DNA of 34,637 nt from positions 1 through 34,637 of the forward strand of contig NZ_PXWG01000065.1 of the NCBI RefSeq assembly GCF_003011965.1, given 5' to 3'. Position numbers and translations under genes: made by a program. This document shows positions 1 to 6,887 of the stretch, piece by piece; within the stretch, counting starts at the first letter, position 1, and every line of letters starts with the position of its first letter. The DNA comes from Streptosporangium nondiastaticum. Lineage in GTDB: Bacteria > Actinomycetota > Actinomycetes > Streptomycetales > Streptomycetaceae. The notes under the pieces are model-generated. The model was not told the origin of the DNA. It saw only the letters and a list, made by a program, of their open reading frames with translations, and did not search any database.

Positions 1-941
1 GGCGGCCCGATCTCCACGATGCCGGCCGCCTCGGCCGCGTCCAGCGCGCCGGGGTCCGCGCCCAGCCGCCCGGCGGCGGCGCGGATCAGCCGGGCGTCGC
101 CCTGTCCCTCCAGCGCGGCGGCGAGCAGGACGAGCCGGGTGTCCTCGGGCAGTCGTGCGATCCGGTCGCCGTAGACACCGGCGACGCCCTCCCCCACCGG
201 CAGCGGATCGGGCAGCGGCGCCCGGCCCGCCAGCTGATCGGGGGTCAGCAGGCCGGCGGTCTCGCGCAGGGCGAGGGGATTGCCGCCCGTGGCGGCCGTG
301 ACGATCTCGACGACCCCGGGCGCCGGGTCGGCCGCGGCGCCCTCCGCGAGCACGTCCCGCGCGCTCGCGGCGTCCAGTCCGCCCAGCTCCAGCGAGGGCA
401 GCGCGCCGAGCGACCGCCGGACCCCGGCGCCGTCGCGGGTGCCGATCAGCAGCCCCACTCCGTCGCCCCCGCCGAAGCGGCGGGCGGCGAAGAGCAGGGC
501 GTCGGCGGAGGCCTGGTCCACCCACTGGAAGTCGTCGACGACGCACACCAGGCCGCCGTCGGACGCCGCCTCCGCCAGGAGGGACAGCACACCCGCCGAG
601 ACGAGGAACCCGTCCTGGGCCGCCATCGGTTCGGCCAGCCCCAGCGCAGCGCGAACCGCGTCCCGCTGGGCGCCGGGCAGCGCGCCGGCCAGGCCCGCGA
701 CCGGACGCAGCAGCTGGTGCAGGGCGGCGAAGGCCATCCCCGACTCCGGTTCGGCGCCGGTCGCCGTCAGGACGCGCGCGGGGGCGGCCCGGTCGGCGGC
801 GTGCCGCAGGAGCGTGGACTTTCCGGCGCCCGGCTCGCCGCGCACCACCAGGGAGCGGCCTGCGCCGGAGCGCACGTCCTCCAGGAACCGTTCCAGCACG
901 CCGAGTTCGTCCTCACGCCCGGATATCCGGTCGCTCGTCAT
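1..941 (-). CDS. LAL-type AAA ATPase regulator, N-terminal part (cut by window edge)
   Basis: About 313 codons are visible and the frame stays open to the left edge, so the C-terminus is missing. The start region reads MTSDRISGRE; an ATG two codons upstream (947) is the alternative, but ATG 941 has GGGGGA six bases before it. The protein begins with an AAA_16-type NTPase domain: Walker A GEPGAGKST at residues 35-43 and a Walker B-like stretch LVCVVDDFQWVD near residue 135. This is the standard N-terminal half of large LuxR-family (LAL) ATP-dependent regulators, where a sensor/TPR middle and a C-terminal LuxR helix-turn-helix follow. The HTH lies outside the window, so transcription-factor function is inferred from the family. 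Confidence 0.8.
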   Translation of the reverse strand, partial: MTSDRISGREDELGVLERFLEDVRSGAGRSLVVRGEPGAGKSTLLRHAADRAAPARVLTATGAEPESGMAFAALHQLLRPVAGLAGALPGAQRDAVRAALGLAEPMAAQDGFLVSAGVLSLLAEAASDGGLVCVVDDFQWVDQASADALLFAARRFGGGDGVGLLIGTRDGAGVRRSLGALPSLELGGLDAASARDVLAEGAAADPAPGVVEIVTAATGGNPLALRETAGLLTPDQLAGRAPLPDPLPVGEGVAGVYGDRIARLPEDTRLVLLAAALEGQGDARLIRAAAGRLGADPGALDAAEAAGIVEIGP

Positions 942-1123
942 CCCCATTCCCCCGTTCCCCCGTCACCGCCGTCACCGCCGGGGCGTGGCCCGCTGCCCGC
1001 CCTCCGGCAGGGCGACTGTACTCGTTCCGATCATGTTGCCCGTCGGCTGTTCCCGCTGGTCAGAGGGGTGCGAACGCTACGAGGGCGCGAGCGGTACGGG
1101 CAGCGGCGGTACGGAGGGCTCTC

Positions 1124-2506
1124 TCAGGCGGCCGGTAGCCGGCGGGCGAAGACCTTCCCGCCCGCGCCGAGGAGGGCCGTGCCGCCGCGGCCGTCCACGG
1201 AGAGGGTGCCGGGGAACCAGGGGCTCTCCAGGGCGGCCCCGGTCATGCTGATCCGCTCGGTCCGGCCGGTCCGCAGATCGCGCCGGAAGATGTCCGCCGC
1301 CTGATTCGTGTCGCCGAGCACGAGGTTGTCGGCGTCCGAACCGAAGACCACCCAGCGGTTGTCAACCGTCATGCTGCCGCGGTACGACTCGCGCACGGTC
1401 CGGGTACCGGGCAGCGGGAGGCCGGCCTTCACCGTGGTTCCCTGCCGCAGATCGCGGACGTAGAGCTCGATGTGCGAGCCGCCCTCGTCCGTGCCGCCGG
1501 GTTCGTAGACCCTGAACATGGCGTACCGCCCGTCAGGGCTCAGGGTCGCGTCCGGGAGCGCGTCTCGCAGCACGCCCGCGGAGTCGATGCTGGCGCCCTG
1601 GATGCGTCCGGTGCGCGCGTCGTACGCGTAGAACGGGAAGGCGCGGCGCGACGGAGGGGGCTTGGGCCCGGCGAGGGCAGGTCCGGGGGGCGGGGCGACC
1701 CCCTCCTTCGCCGGTGCGGCGCCCGCCTCGCGCGGCTGTGCGGCGGGGGCCTGGTCGTGGGGAAGCAGGTTGGTGGCCTTGGAGCGGAATCCGATGACGG
1801 CGCCCTCCGCGCTGATCACCGGGTCGGTGGAGTCGCTGTCGGCCCGGGAGCCGTCCGTGCCGGCCGTGACCAGCCGGGTGGTCCCCTTCCAGCGGTCCGT
1901 GACGTAGATGTCACGTCGGTCCGAGGTGTACGTGACGTACCGGCCGTCCTCGCTGATGGCGGGGCTCTCGGCGTTCCGGGTGCCGGAGGTGACGTTCCGG
2001 GTGCCGGAGGTGACCAGCTCGGTGCGGCCGGTCCTGCGGTCCCGGACGAAGATCTTCCAGGCGCTGTCCGCCGGCTGTCCCGGCACGACGCCGGGGGCGT
2101 CGGAGCTGAACGCCACGTAGCGCCCGTCGCCGCTGATGGCCGCCTCGCTGGTGGATCCCTCCAGCTGCGAGCCGTCATCGGCGACGCTGATCCGCTCGGT
2201 GCGTCCGGTGCGCAGGTCCCGGACGAACACGTCGTACAGGCGGTTCGTGTCGCCCGGCACCAGGTTGGACGCCAGGGAGGCGAAGAGGCCGTACCTGCCG
2301 TCGGCGCTGATCCCACGCGCTTCCGACCAGTTGTCGGGCTGGGTTCCGTCGACGCCGAGGTCCACCTGGACGATGTCGTCCCGCGTGGAGGCCGCCTGTG
2401 CCGGCAGCGCGTGCCCCGCTGACAGGACGGCGGCCGCGAGTATGCCGCCCCCGCACACCTGCCACCACCGTCTGATGCCGCTGATGCCGCCGCTGGTTCG
2501 TCTCAC
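1124..2506 (-). CDS. Secreted TolB-like beta-propeller protein
   Basis: A 460-residue exported protein. The start is GTG at 2506 with a GGAGG about ten bases upstream. Residues 1-39 form a Sec signal peptide: basic start MRRTSGG, hydrophobic core around ILAAAVLSAG, and an AQA-A cleavage site. The mature part contains repeated blades of the TolB/PD40 type, recognisable as recurring SxDGRYV and FVRDLRTGRTERIS motifs. Such propellers bind proteins or ligands; no enzyme motif is visible. A proline/alanine-rich insert near residues 250-290 interrupts the blades, and a duplicated TSGTRN heptad lies near residues 165-178 (see the 21-bp repeat). The gene diverges from the SulP operon. Substrate and partner are unknown. 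Confidence 0.8.
   Translation of the reverse strand: MRRTSGGISGIRRWWQVCGGGILAAAVLSAGHALPAQAASTRDDIVQVDLGVDGTQPDNWSEARGISADGRYGLFASLASNLVPGDTNRLYDVFVRDLRTGRTERISVADDGSQLEGSTSEAAISGDGRYVAFSSDAPGVVPGQPADSAWKIFVRDRRTGRTELVTSGTRNVTSGTRNAESPAISEDGRYVTYTSDRRDIYVTDRWKGTTRLVTAGTDGSRADSDSTDPVISAEGAVIGFRSKATNLLPHDQAPAAQPREAGAAPAKEGVAPPPGPALAGPKPPPSRRAFPFYAYDARTGRIQGASIDSAGVLRDALPDATLSPDGRYAMFRVYEPGGTDEGGSHIELYVRDLRQGTTVKAGLPLPGTRTVRESYRGSMTVDNRWVVFGSDADNLVLGDTNQAADIFRRDLRTGRTERISMTGAALESPWFPGTLSVDGRGGTALLGAGGKVFARRLPAA
1972..2013. repeat. Exact 21-bp tandem duplication inside the propeller gene
   Basis: Two adjacent identical 21-bp units (1972-1992 and 1993-2013) each begin CGTTCCGGGTGCC. Being a multiple of three, the duplication keeps frame and encodes two copies of a seven-residue segment containing TSGTRN. 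It looks like a recent slippage duplication between propeller blades. Confidence 0.85.
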
Positions 2507-2660
2507 GATGATCCGTCCTCCCCTGGTCAGGCTGATGCGCGCCTTCTGCCGCTCGCTTGATCAGGCAGAGCCAACCGGCGGGTGACCCGCGGGTCAACGA
2601 CACCGACCGGTTACGGGCGGAAACTCGCCAGTAGTCCGAGCGGGCCAGCACCACCTTACA

Positions 2661-2691
2661 AATTGCAAAATTCTTCAATTCGCTACATGAT
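2661..2691 (+). promoter_or_regulatory. Putative promoter and ArsR-type operator of the SulP operon
   Basis: An AT-rich island in very GC-rich DNA. Bases 2661-2680 form an imperfect inverted repeat (AATTGCAAAA / TTCTTCAATT, eight of ten arm positions match). Its right arm is the same half-site as the perfect palindrome at 7454-7475 in front of the arsR operon. A possible promoter overlaps it: TTGCAA at 2663-2668, 17 bp, CATGAT at 2686-2691. This suggests that an ArsR-family repressor controls the operon; promoter and operator are both inferred from sequence. Confidence 0.5.
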
Positions 2692-2778
2692 GTATTGGCC
2701 GTGCCCGTAAGTAGCCGCGGGCACGGCCACCGGAAGGCCCCGGTCGGCGGGGCGCGCAACGGCAGAGATCGAGGGATC

Positions 2779-2859
2779 TGGTGGGCGGTTCCGCTGTATC
2801 GGGCGGGGCGGAACGAGCTCCTCGAAGAGCTGCGGGAAGCCGAGGTCGGCGCCGCGTGA
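2779..2859 (+). pseudogene. arsR remnant fused from both ends of the gene
   Basis: Read in the frame ending at TGA 2857-2859, this stretch gives AVPLYRAGRNELLEELREAE plus VGAA and a stop. The intact ArsR encoded at 6887-7243 starts with QVPLYQAK and ends with HELLEELREAE, so about 85 internal residues, including the whole winged helix, appear to be missing here. Bases 2813-2844 are identical to the matching part of the intact arsR gene (32 bp). The stop overlaps the GTG of sulP as GTGA, the usual layout of an arsR-sulP operon. No in-frame ATG or GTG lies close upstream of the VPLY segment. It is a non-functional repressor relic that may still serve translational coupling. Confidence 0.7.
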
Positions 2860-4625
2860 GCAGCGTGGCTGTCCGGGCGTGGTCCCGGGTCCGTCCCCTT
2901 CTTCCTGCCCGCGCTGATCTCATGGCGGCGCGCCGGGATCCGAAGCGTGATCTTCTGGCCGGGTTGACGGTCGCGATCGTGGCGCTGCCGCTCGCGCTGG
3001 GTTTCGGGGTCTCCTCCGGCCTCGGCGCCGAGGCGGGGCTGGCCACCGCCGTGGTCGCCGGTGCGCTGGCCGCCGTGTTCGGCGGTTCGAATCTTCAGGT
3101 GTCCGGGCCGACGGGTGCGATGACGGTGGTGCTGGTGCCGATCGTGGCCCAGCACGGGCCGGGCGGGGTGCTGACGGTCGGGCTGATCGCCGGGGTGATG
3201 CTCATCGGCCTCGCGCTCGCCCGCGCCGGACGCTACATGCAGTACGTTCCAGCGCCCGTGGTCGAGGGCTTCACTCTCGGCATCGCCGGCGTGATCGGGC
3301 TGCAGCAGGTCCCGAACGCGCTGGGAGTGCCCAAGCCCGACGGCGACCAGGTGCTGGTGGTGTCCTGGCGCGCGGTCGCATCGTTCGCCGAGGCACCGAA
3401 CTGGACGGCGGTCGCGCTTGCGGCGGCGGTGGCCGCGGTCATGCTGCTGGGCGCGCGGTGGCGTCCGGCGATCCCGTTCTCGATCCTCGCGGTGATCGGG
3501 GCCACGGTCGTGGCCCAGGTCTTCCGCCTGGACTCGGCCCGCCCGATCGGGGACCTGCCCGCCGGGCTGCCCGCCCCGTCACTGTCCTTCCTCGACCCGG
3601 GCGCGCTGGGCTCGCTGCTGGCTCCGGCGGTCGCGGTGGCTGCCCTGGCCGCGCTGGAGTCGCTGCTGTCCGCATCTGTCGCGGACGGCATGACGGTCGG
3701 GCAGAAGCACGATCCGGACCGCGAGTTGTTCGGGCAGGGCCTCGCCAACATCGCCGCACCGCTCTTCGGCGGCGTCCCCGCGACCGGTGCGATAGCGCGC
3801 ACCGCGGTCAACGTCCGTACGGGCGCGGGTTCCCGGCTGGCGTCCCTCGTCCACGCGGCCGTCCTCGCGGTGATCGTCTTCGCTGCCGCCCCGCTGGTCT
3901 CCCGCATCCCGCTCGCGGCGCTGGCGGGCGTGCTGATCGCGACGGCGATCCGGATGGTCGAGGTCGGCTCGCTGCGGGCGATGGCCCGCGCGACCCGGTC
4001 GGACGCGATCGTTCTGGTGCTCACCGCGGCCGCGACCCTGGCACTGGACCTGGTCTACGCGGTACTCATCGGACTGGCCGTCGCGGGCGCGCTCGCGCTG
4101 CGGGCGATCGCCAAGCAGGCCCGCCTGCACCAGGTCCCCATAGCGGCGGACGTCTCCGGCGACCACAGCGCCGAGGAACACGCGCTGCTCGCGGAGCACA
4201 TCGTGGCCTACCGGATCGACGGGCCGCTGTTCTTCGCCGCCGCCCACCGCTTCCTGCTGGAGCTCGCGGAGGTCGCCGACGTGCGCGTGGTCATCCTGCG
4301 CATGTCCCGCGTCTCCACCATCGACGCCACCGGCGCCCTGGTCCTCAAGGACGCTGTGACCAAACTGCACCGCCGCGGCATCACCGTCCTGGCCTCCGGA
4401 GTACGCCCCGGCCAGCGCCAAGTCCTCGATTCCGTCGGCGCCCTGGAGCTGCTGCGGCACGAGGGCCGCGACTTCGCGACCACCCCCGAGGCCATCGCCG
4501 CCGCCCGCGCCCATCTGCACGGCGCCGGGCTGCTGTCCGTCCCCGAGCAGTCGTCTGTCCCCGTGCAGCCGTCTGTCCCCGTGCAGAAGAACGCGATGAC
4601 CAGCCAGGAGGAGCCCGCCCGATGA
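2856..4625 (+). CDS. SulP family inorganic anion transporter with C-terminal STAS domain
   Basis: A 589-residue membrane protein if started at GTG 2856, which overlaps the arsR remnant stop (GTGA). A GTG at 2781 with GAGGG five bases upstream would add 25 residues derived from arsR DNA; ATG 2922 is also possible. The N-terminal two thirds hold ten or more hydrophobic segments, beginning with the family signature DLLAGLTVAIVALPLALGFG and including SGPTGAMTVVL. A cytoplasmic STAS domain follows (roughly residues 450-560, with ILRMSRVSTIDATGALVL). SulP proteins carry sulfate, bicarbonate or related anions; the substrate is not readable here. A short SVPxQx repeat tail precedes the stop. The next gene overlaps by ATGA, so the genes are translationally coupled. 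Confidence 0.9.
   Translation: MSSVAVRAWSRVRPLLPARADLMAARRDPKRDLLAGLTVAIVALPLALGFGVSSGLGAEAGLATAVVAGALAAVFGGSNLQVSGPTGAMTVVLVPIVAQHGPGGVLTVGLIAGVMLIGLALARAGRYMQYVPAPVVEGFTLGIAGVIGLQQVPNALGVPKPDGDQVLVVSWRAVASFAEAPNWTAVALAAAVAAVMLLGARWRPAIPFSILAVIGATVVAQVFRLDSARPIGDLPAGLPAPSLSFLDPGALGSLLAPAVAVAALAALESLLSASVADGMTVGQKHDPDRELFGQGLANIAAPLFGGVPATGAIARTAVNVRTGAGSRLASLVHAAVLAVIVFAAAPLVSRIPLAALAGVLIATAIRMVEVGSLRAMARATRSDAIVLVLTAAATLALDLVYAVLIGLAVAGALALRAIAKQARLHQVPIAADVSGDHSAEEHALLAEHIVAYRIDGPLFFAAAHRFLLELAEVADVRVVILRMSRVSTIDATGALVLKDAVTKLHRRGITVLASGVRPGQRQVLDSVGALELLRHEGRDFATTPEAIAAARAHLHGAGLLSVPEQSSVPVQPSVPVQKNAMTSQEEPAR
4536..4589. repeat. Three 18-bp tandem units in the sulP 3' end
   Basis: Three consecutive 18-bp units with core TCTGTCCCCGTGCAG (4536-4553, 4554-4571, 4572-4589) encode the repeated hexapeptide SVPxQx at the transporter's extreme C-terminus, after the STAS domain. 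The array is in frame and probably arose by slippage. Confidence 0.8.
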
Positions 4626-4864
4626 CCACTACCCCCGCGCCCCGCCGCATGGTGGACGTCTCCGGCGAGGAAGCCTGGCACCTCCTGGGCGGCGCCTCGC
4701 AGGGGCGGATGATGTACGCGCAGCGCGACGCCCTCGCGGTGCGGCCCGGTCCCCACGACGCGCTCCTGCGCATCCACCCCCAGACCGTCACGGGTTTCCG
4801 CTTCGCCCACACCCCCGATGGGTCCGCGACGGCCCGCGGGACGAGCAGACCCGCCGTGTCGTGA
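4622..4864 (+). CDS. PPOX-family (pyridoxamine 5'-phosphate oxidase-like) protein, internally deleted
   Basis: An 80-residue ORF whose ATG overlaps the sulP stop (ATGA). The first half, MVDVSGEEAWHLLGGASQGR and the following MMYAQRDALAVRP, matches the N-terminus of small streptomycete flavin-binding PPOX-fold proteins. It then jumps directly to PHDALLRIHPQTVTGFRFAH, which is the C-terminus of the same family. Full-length relatives have about 130-150 residues, so roughly 60 middle residues of the split barrel appear deleted, without loss of frame at the junction near 4745-4755. The product cannot form the normal flavin-binding barrel and is probably a relic still translated with the operon. 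The family match is from memory of its conserved ends. Confidence 0.6.
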   Translation: MTTTPAPRRMVDVSGEEAWHLLGGASQGRMMYAQRDALAVRPGPHDALLRIHPQTVTGFRFAHTPDGSATARGTSRPAVS

Positions 4865-4895
4865 GGCGGCTCATCGCATCGATACGAGGAACGAC

Positions 4896-5237
4896 ATGAC
4901 CATCGAATGGCGCTACACCGATTACCCTGCCCTGGGCGTCCTGTCGGTCTCCGGCCACCTCAGCGGGCAGGCCGCGGCCCGCTTCGCCGGAGCCGTCGGC
5001 CGGGTGGAAGCACGTGGCACCGGCCCTCTCATACTCGACCTGGCGGCCCTCCAGGGCTGGTCCGTCGAGGGCCAGGACGCCATCGCGGACGCCGCCGCCC
5101 GCCTCGCCGCCTGCGGCCGGTCGGTGGAGCTCGCCGCGATCCCGGCCGACGGCTCCCTCGTCCCCGGCGCCGGGCAGCCGCACATCCCCGTCCACCCCGA
5201 CCTGGACTCCGCCCTGGCCACCCATCACATGCATTAG
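4896..5237 (+). CDS. STAS domain protein (anti-sigma factor antagonist-like)
   Basis: A 113-residue single-domain protein. ATG 4896 is preceded by ACGAGGA (4884-4890), a good ribosome site; an upstream in-frame start at 4818 is less likely because it lies inside the PPOX ORF. The pattern is STAS-like: LGVLSVSGHLSG at residues 14-25, then GTGPLILDLAALQGWSVEGQDAI, where the usual phospho-acceptor Ser/Thr position follows the DL strand. Such proteins bind anti-sigma kinases or act with anion transporters. It is the last gene of the sulP operon, 31 bp after the PPOX stop, and may be a free partner for the transporter or for the RsbW-like ATPase at 6384-6887. That partnership is inference. Confidence 0.7.
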   Translation: MTIEWRYTDYPALGVLSVSGHLSGQAAARFAGAVGRVEARGTGPLILDLAALQGWSVEGQDAIADAAARLAACGRSVELAAIPADGSLVPGAGQPHIPVHPDLDSALATHHMH

Positions 5238-5256
5238 GCGGGGCGGGTCGGCAGTG

Positions 5257-5276
5257 GCTCGGTCCGGTTGCCGAGC
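5257..5276 (+). terminator. Weak stem-loop after the SulP operon
   Basis: GCTCGG and CCGAGC arms around an eight-base loop, 19 bp past the STAS gene stop. The stem has only six pairs and no T-run, so the terminator call is tentative. Confidence 0.3.
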
Positions 5277-5379
5277 GGACCCTTACGGGGGAAAGTGTGC
5301 CGTCCGCGATTCGGCACGCCCCCGCGCCGGGGAAGCCATGACGTGAACGCGCATTCCCCTGCCTGGGAGGGCCGATGCC

Positions 5380-5631
5380 GTGACAGTCGACCATGCCTTC
5401 TTGCACCTGCTGAGCGGAGAGGACCGGAAATGGTTCCTGGCGCAGAACGCTTCGACGCAGGGTCTCGTCATGGACCACTACAGCAAGCCCACCTGTGAGT
5501 TTCGGAGCGTTCCACGGTCCGCGACGGGTTTGACCGGATCCCCGTATACGGACCTCGCCCGTGCCGTCCACGACAAACAGGGCCGCAAAATCGCCGCGAA
5601 AGAGGCGATCAAAACGGTTCGCGGGAGCTAG
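5380..5631 (+). CDS. Small hypothetical protein
   Basis: An 83-residue protein starting at GTG 5380, with a strong GGGAGGG ribosome site (5365-5371) eight bases upstream. It has no membrane segment, no cysteine motif and no recognised domain. The first half contains HAFLHLLSGEDRKWFLAQNA and a Gly-Leu-Val-Met-Asp-His stretch; the C-terminus is basic (GRKIAAKEAIKTVRGS). High third-position GC and the ribosome site support real coding. A strong hairpin begins four bases after the stop, so it is probably a single-gene transcript. No function is assigned. Confidence 0.6.
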   Translation: MTVDHAFLHLLSGEDRKWFLAQNASTQGLVMDHYSKPTCEFRSVPRSATGLTGSPYTDLARAVHDKQGRKIAAKEAIKTVRGS

Positions 5632-5634
5632 GAA

Positions 5635-5668
5635 CCGGCTGGGCCCGGCTTTGCCCGGGCCCAGCCGG
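5635..5668 (+). terminator. Strong stem-loop terminator
   Basis: Perfect 14-bp arms (5635-5648 and 5655-5668, arm CCGGCTGGGCCCGG) around a six-base loop, starting four bases after the preceding stop codon. There is no T-run, as is common in actinomycetes. Confidence 0.75.
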
Positions 5669-5677
5669 AACTACAAT
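5651..5677 (+). promoter_or_regulatory. Promoter for a probably leaderless zinc-ribbon gene
   Basis: TACAAT at 5672-5677 is a good -10 box and lies only six bases before the GTG start at 5684, so transcription would begin at or next to the start codon. TTGCCC at 5651-5656 is a possible -35 (15-bp spacing, short) and sits inside the upstream terminator hairpin. No Shine-Dalgarno sequence is visible before the GTG. Confidence 0.5.
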
Positions 5678-5683
5678 GTCTCT

Positions 5684-6037
5684 GTGAACGAGAATCTTCC
5701 GCCGTGCCCCGAATGCGCTGGCGTATACACCTACGAAATGGGCACGCTCCTGGTCTGCCCCGAGTGCGGTCACGAGTGGACCCCCGCGCCCGCCGAAGCC
5801 GCGGAAGAGGCCGGTGACAACGTCATCCGAGATGCGGTCGGCAACGTCCTCACCGACGGCGACACCGTCACGGTGGTCAAGAGCCTGAAGGTCAAGGGCC
5901 ACCCGACCGGCATCAAGGCAGGCACCAAGGTGCGTAACATCCGCCTCGTGGACGGCCCGGACGGCCACGACATCGACTGCAAGGTCGACGGATTCGGCCA
6001 GATGCACCTCAAGTCCAGCGTGGTCAAGAAGGCCTGA
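5684..6037 (+). CDS. Zinc-ribbon alkylphosphonate utilisation-type protein (YjdM/PhnA family)
   Basis: A 117-residue protein from GTG 5684. The N-terminus carries a two-knuckle zinc ribbon, CPECAGVYTYEMG followed by CPECGHEW (four cysteines, residues about 8-29). A short acidic linker follows, then the PhnA/YjdM C-terminal SH3-like barrel: VIRDAVGNVLTDGDTVTVVK, LKVKGHPTGIKAGTKVRNIR and DIDCKVDGFGQMHLKSSVVKK. Length and domain order match the family. Despite the historical name, a role in phosphonate use is not established for most members and no phosphonate genes are nearby. The gene appears leaderless and ends just before a strong bidirectional hairpin, so it stands alone. Confidence 0.85.
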   Translation: MNENLPPCPECAGVYTYEMGTLLVCPECGHEWTPAPAEAAEEAGDNVIRDAVGNVLTDGDTVTVVKSLKVKGHPTGIKAGTKVRNIRLVDGPDGHDIDCKVDGFGQMHLKSSVVKKA

Positions 6038-6059
6038 CCCCGCACCGCACCCCTTCTAC

Positions 6060-6100
6060 AAATGGAACTGCCCGGGGCGATGCCCCGGGCAGTTCCATTT
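6060..6100. terminator. Bidirectional intrinsic terminator
   Basis: A perfect 19-bp stem (6060-6078 with 6082-6100, arm beginning AAATGGAACTGCCC) and a GAT loop, with short A/T runs on both flanks. It separates the convergent zinc-ribbon gene (+) and small membrane protein gene (-) and can act for both. Confidence 0.9.
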
Positions 6101-6132
6101 CCCTGTGCGGTATTACGCGCACGCCGGCCGTG

Positions 6133-6333
6133 CTACTTGTTCGCGTGATCGCCGATGTAGAACAGCAGCCAGATGAAACCGGCGAAGGCATGGGTGACAA
6201 AGACGTACACCAGCACCCGCAGGGCTACCTGTTTCTCCGCCCATTTCTCGCTTCTCGAACCGGAGCCGGATTCGGGGTCGGATCCGGAGCCGGAGGGATT
6301 CGGGGCGGGGTGCTGATTGGTGTCATCGGCCAT
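6133..6333 (-). CDS. Small single-pass membrane protein (DUF6126-like)
   Basis: A 66-residue protein if started at ATG 6333 (MADDTNQHPAPNP); a TTG at 6387 would add 18 residues. The N-terminal half is a polar Ser/Gly/Pro/Glu-rich segment (SGSGSDPESGSGSRSE). The second half contains KWAEKQVALRVLVYVFVTHAF followed by AGFIWLLFYIGDHANK, one long hydrophobic segment. This matches short streptomycete proteins labelled DUF6126. Its function is unknown. It lies 50 bp downstream of the RsbW-like ATPase gene on the same strand and could be the last gene of that transcript; the 6060-6100 hairpin closes it. Confidence 0.7.
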   Translation of the reverse strand: MADDTNQHPAPNPSGSGSDPESGSGSRSEKWAEKQVALRVLVYVFVTHAFAGFIWLLFYIGDHANK

Positions 6334-6383
6334 GGCGGGGCTCTGTTTCTCCCGGGGCGGTGTCAGGGTGCAGGTGCGTGATC

Positions 6384-6887
6384 TCAAAGCGCACGGGAGT
6401 GCGAGCGCCTTCCGTAGAGGCCCTGGTCGTCGGGCAGGGCGAACCAGACCAGCATCGTCTTGCCGCAGCTGTGCACGGCCGCCTCGACGCTGAGTGCGCC
6501 GCCGTAGGCGGCGGTCAGCTCCGACACGGTCCGCAAGCCCTCCCCCATCGCCTGCGGGGCCAGGTCAGGCAGGTGCGGATCCTGGTCCGCCACGCCTATG
6601 ACCAGGCGTTCCGCTGCGATGGCGAAGGTCACGTCCACTGTGGCCGAGTTGCCGGCGGCGTGGCGGACCGCGTTGGAGACCAGCTCGCTGACCACCAGCA
6701 GCACGGCACCGGCGAAGGCGGAATCGGGGCTGAGCCCGTACTCCGACAGGGCCGCGGCCGTATCCCGCCGGGTCTGCCGCACCGCCTCCGGCACCAGCGG
6801 CAGCGTGAGAATGCGCCGCCACACGGGCGGAGAGGCCGGCCTGCACATGGCCGCCTGTACCGGGGCGTGCTTGCGGTGTCGCCCCAT
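6384..6887 (-). CDS. RsbW-like ATP-binding protein (anti-sigma / histidine-kinase-type ATPase)
   Basis: About 167 residues. ATG 6887 overlaps the arsR stop (TGATG); GTG 6890 is the alternative. The GHKL ATPase signature is clear: N-box ELVSNAVRHAAG around residues 68-79, G1-like VIGVADQDPHLP, and a G2-like MGEGLRTVSELTAAYGG. It has no sensor or dimerisation domain, so it belongs to the short HATPase_c_2 proteins abundant in streptomycetes, which act as anti-sigma serine kinases or orphan switches. Translational coupling to the ArsR regulator suggests a shared trigger. A STAS partner candidate lies at 4896-5237; that link is inferred only. Confidence 0.8.
   Translation of the reverse strand: MGRHRKHAPVQAAMCRPASPPVWRRILTLPLVPEAVRQTRRDTAAALSEYGLSPDSAFAGAVLLVVSELVSNAVRHAAGNSATVDVTFAIAAERLVIGVADQDPHLPDLAPQAMGEGLRTVSELTAAYGGALSVEAAVHSCGKTMLVWFALPDDQGLYGRRSHSRAL

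Noticed and set aside
5296..5320. Inverted GTGCCG/CGGCAC as a regulatory site before the small gene at 5380
   Set aside because: Arms of six bases with a long loop are expected by chance in such GC-rich DNA.
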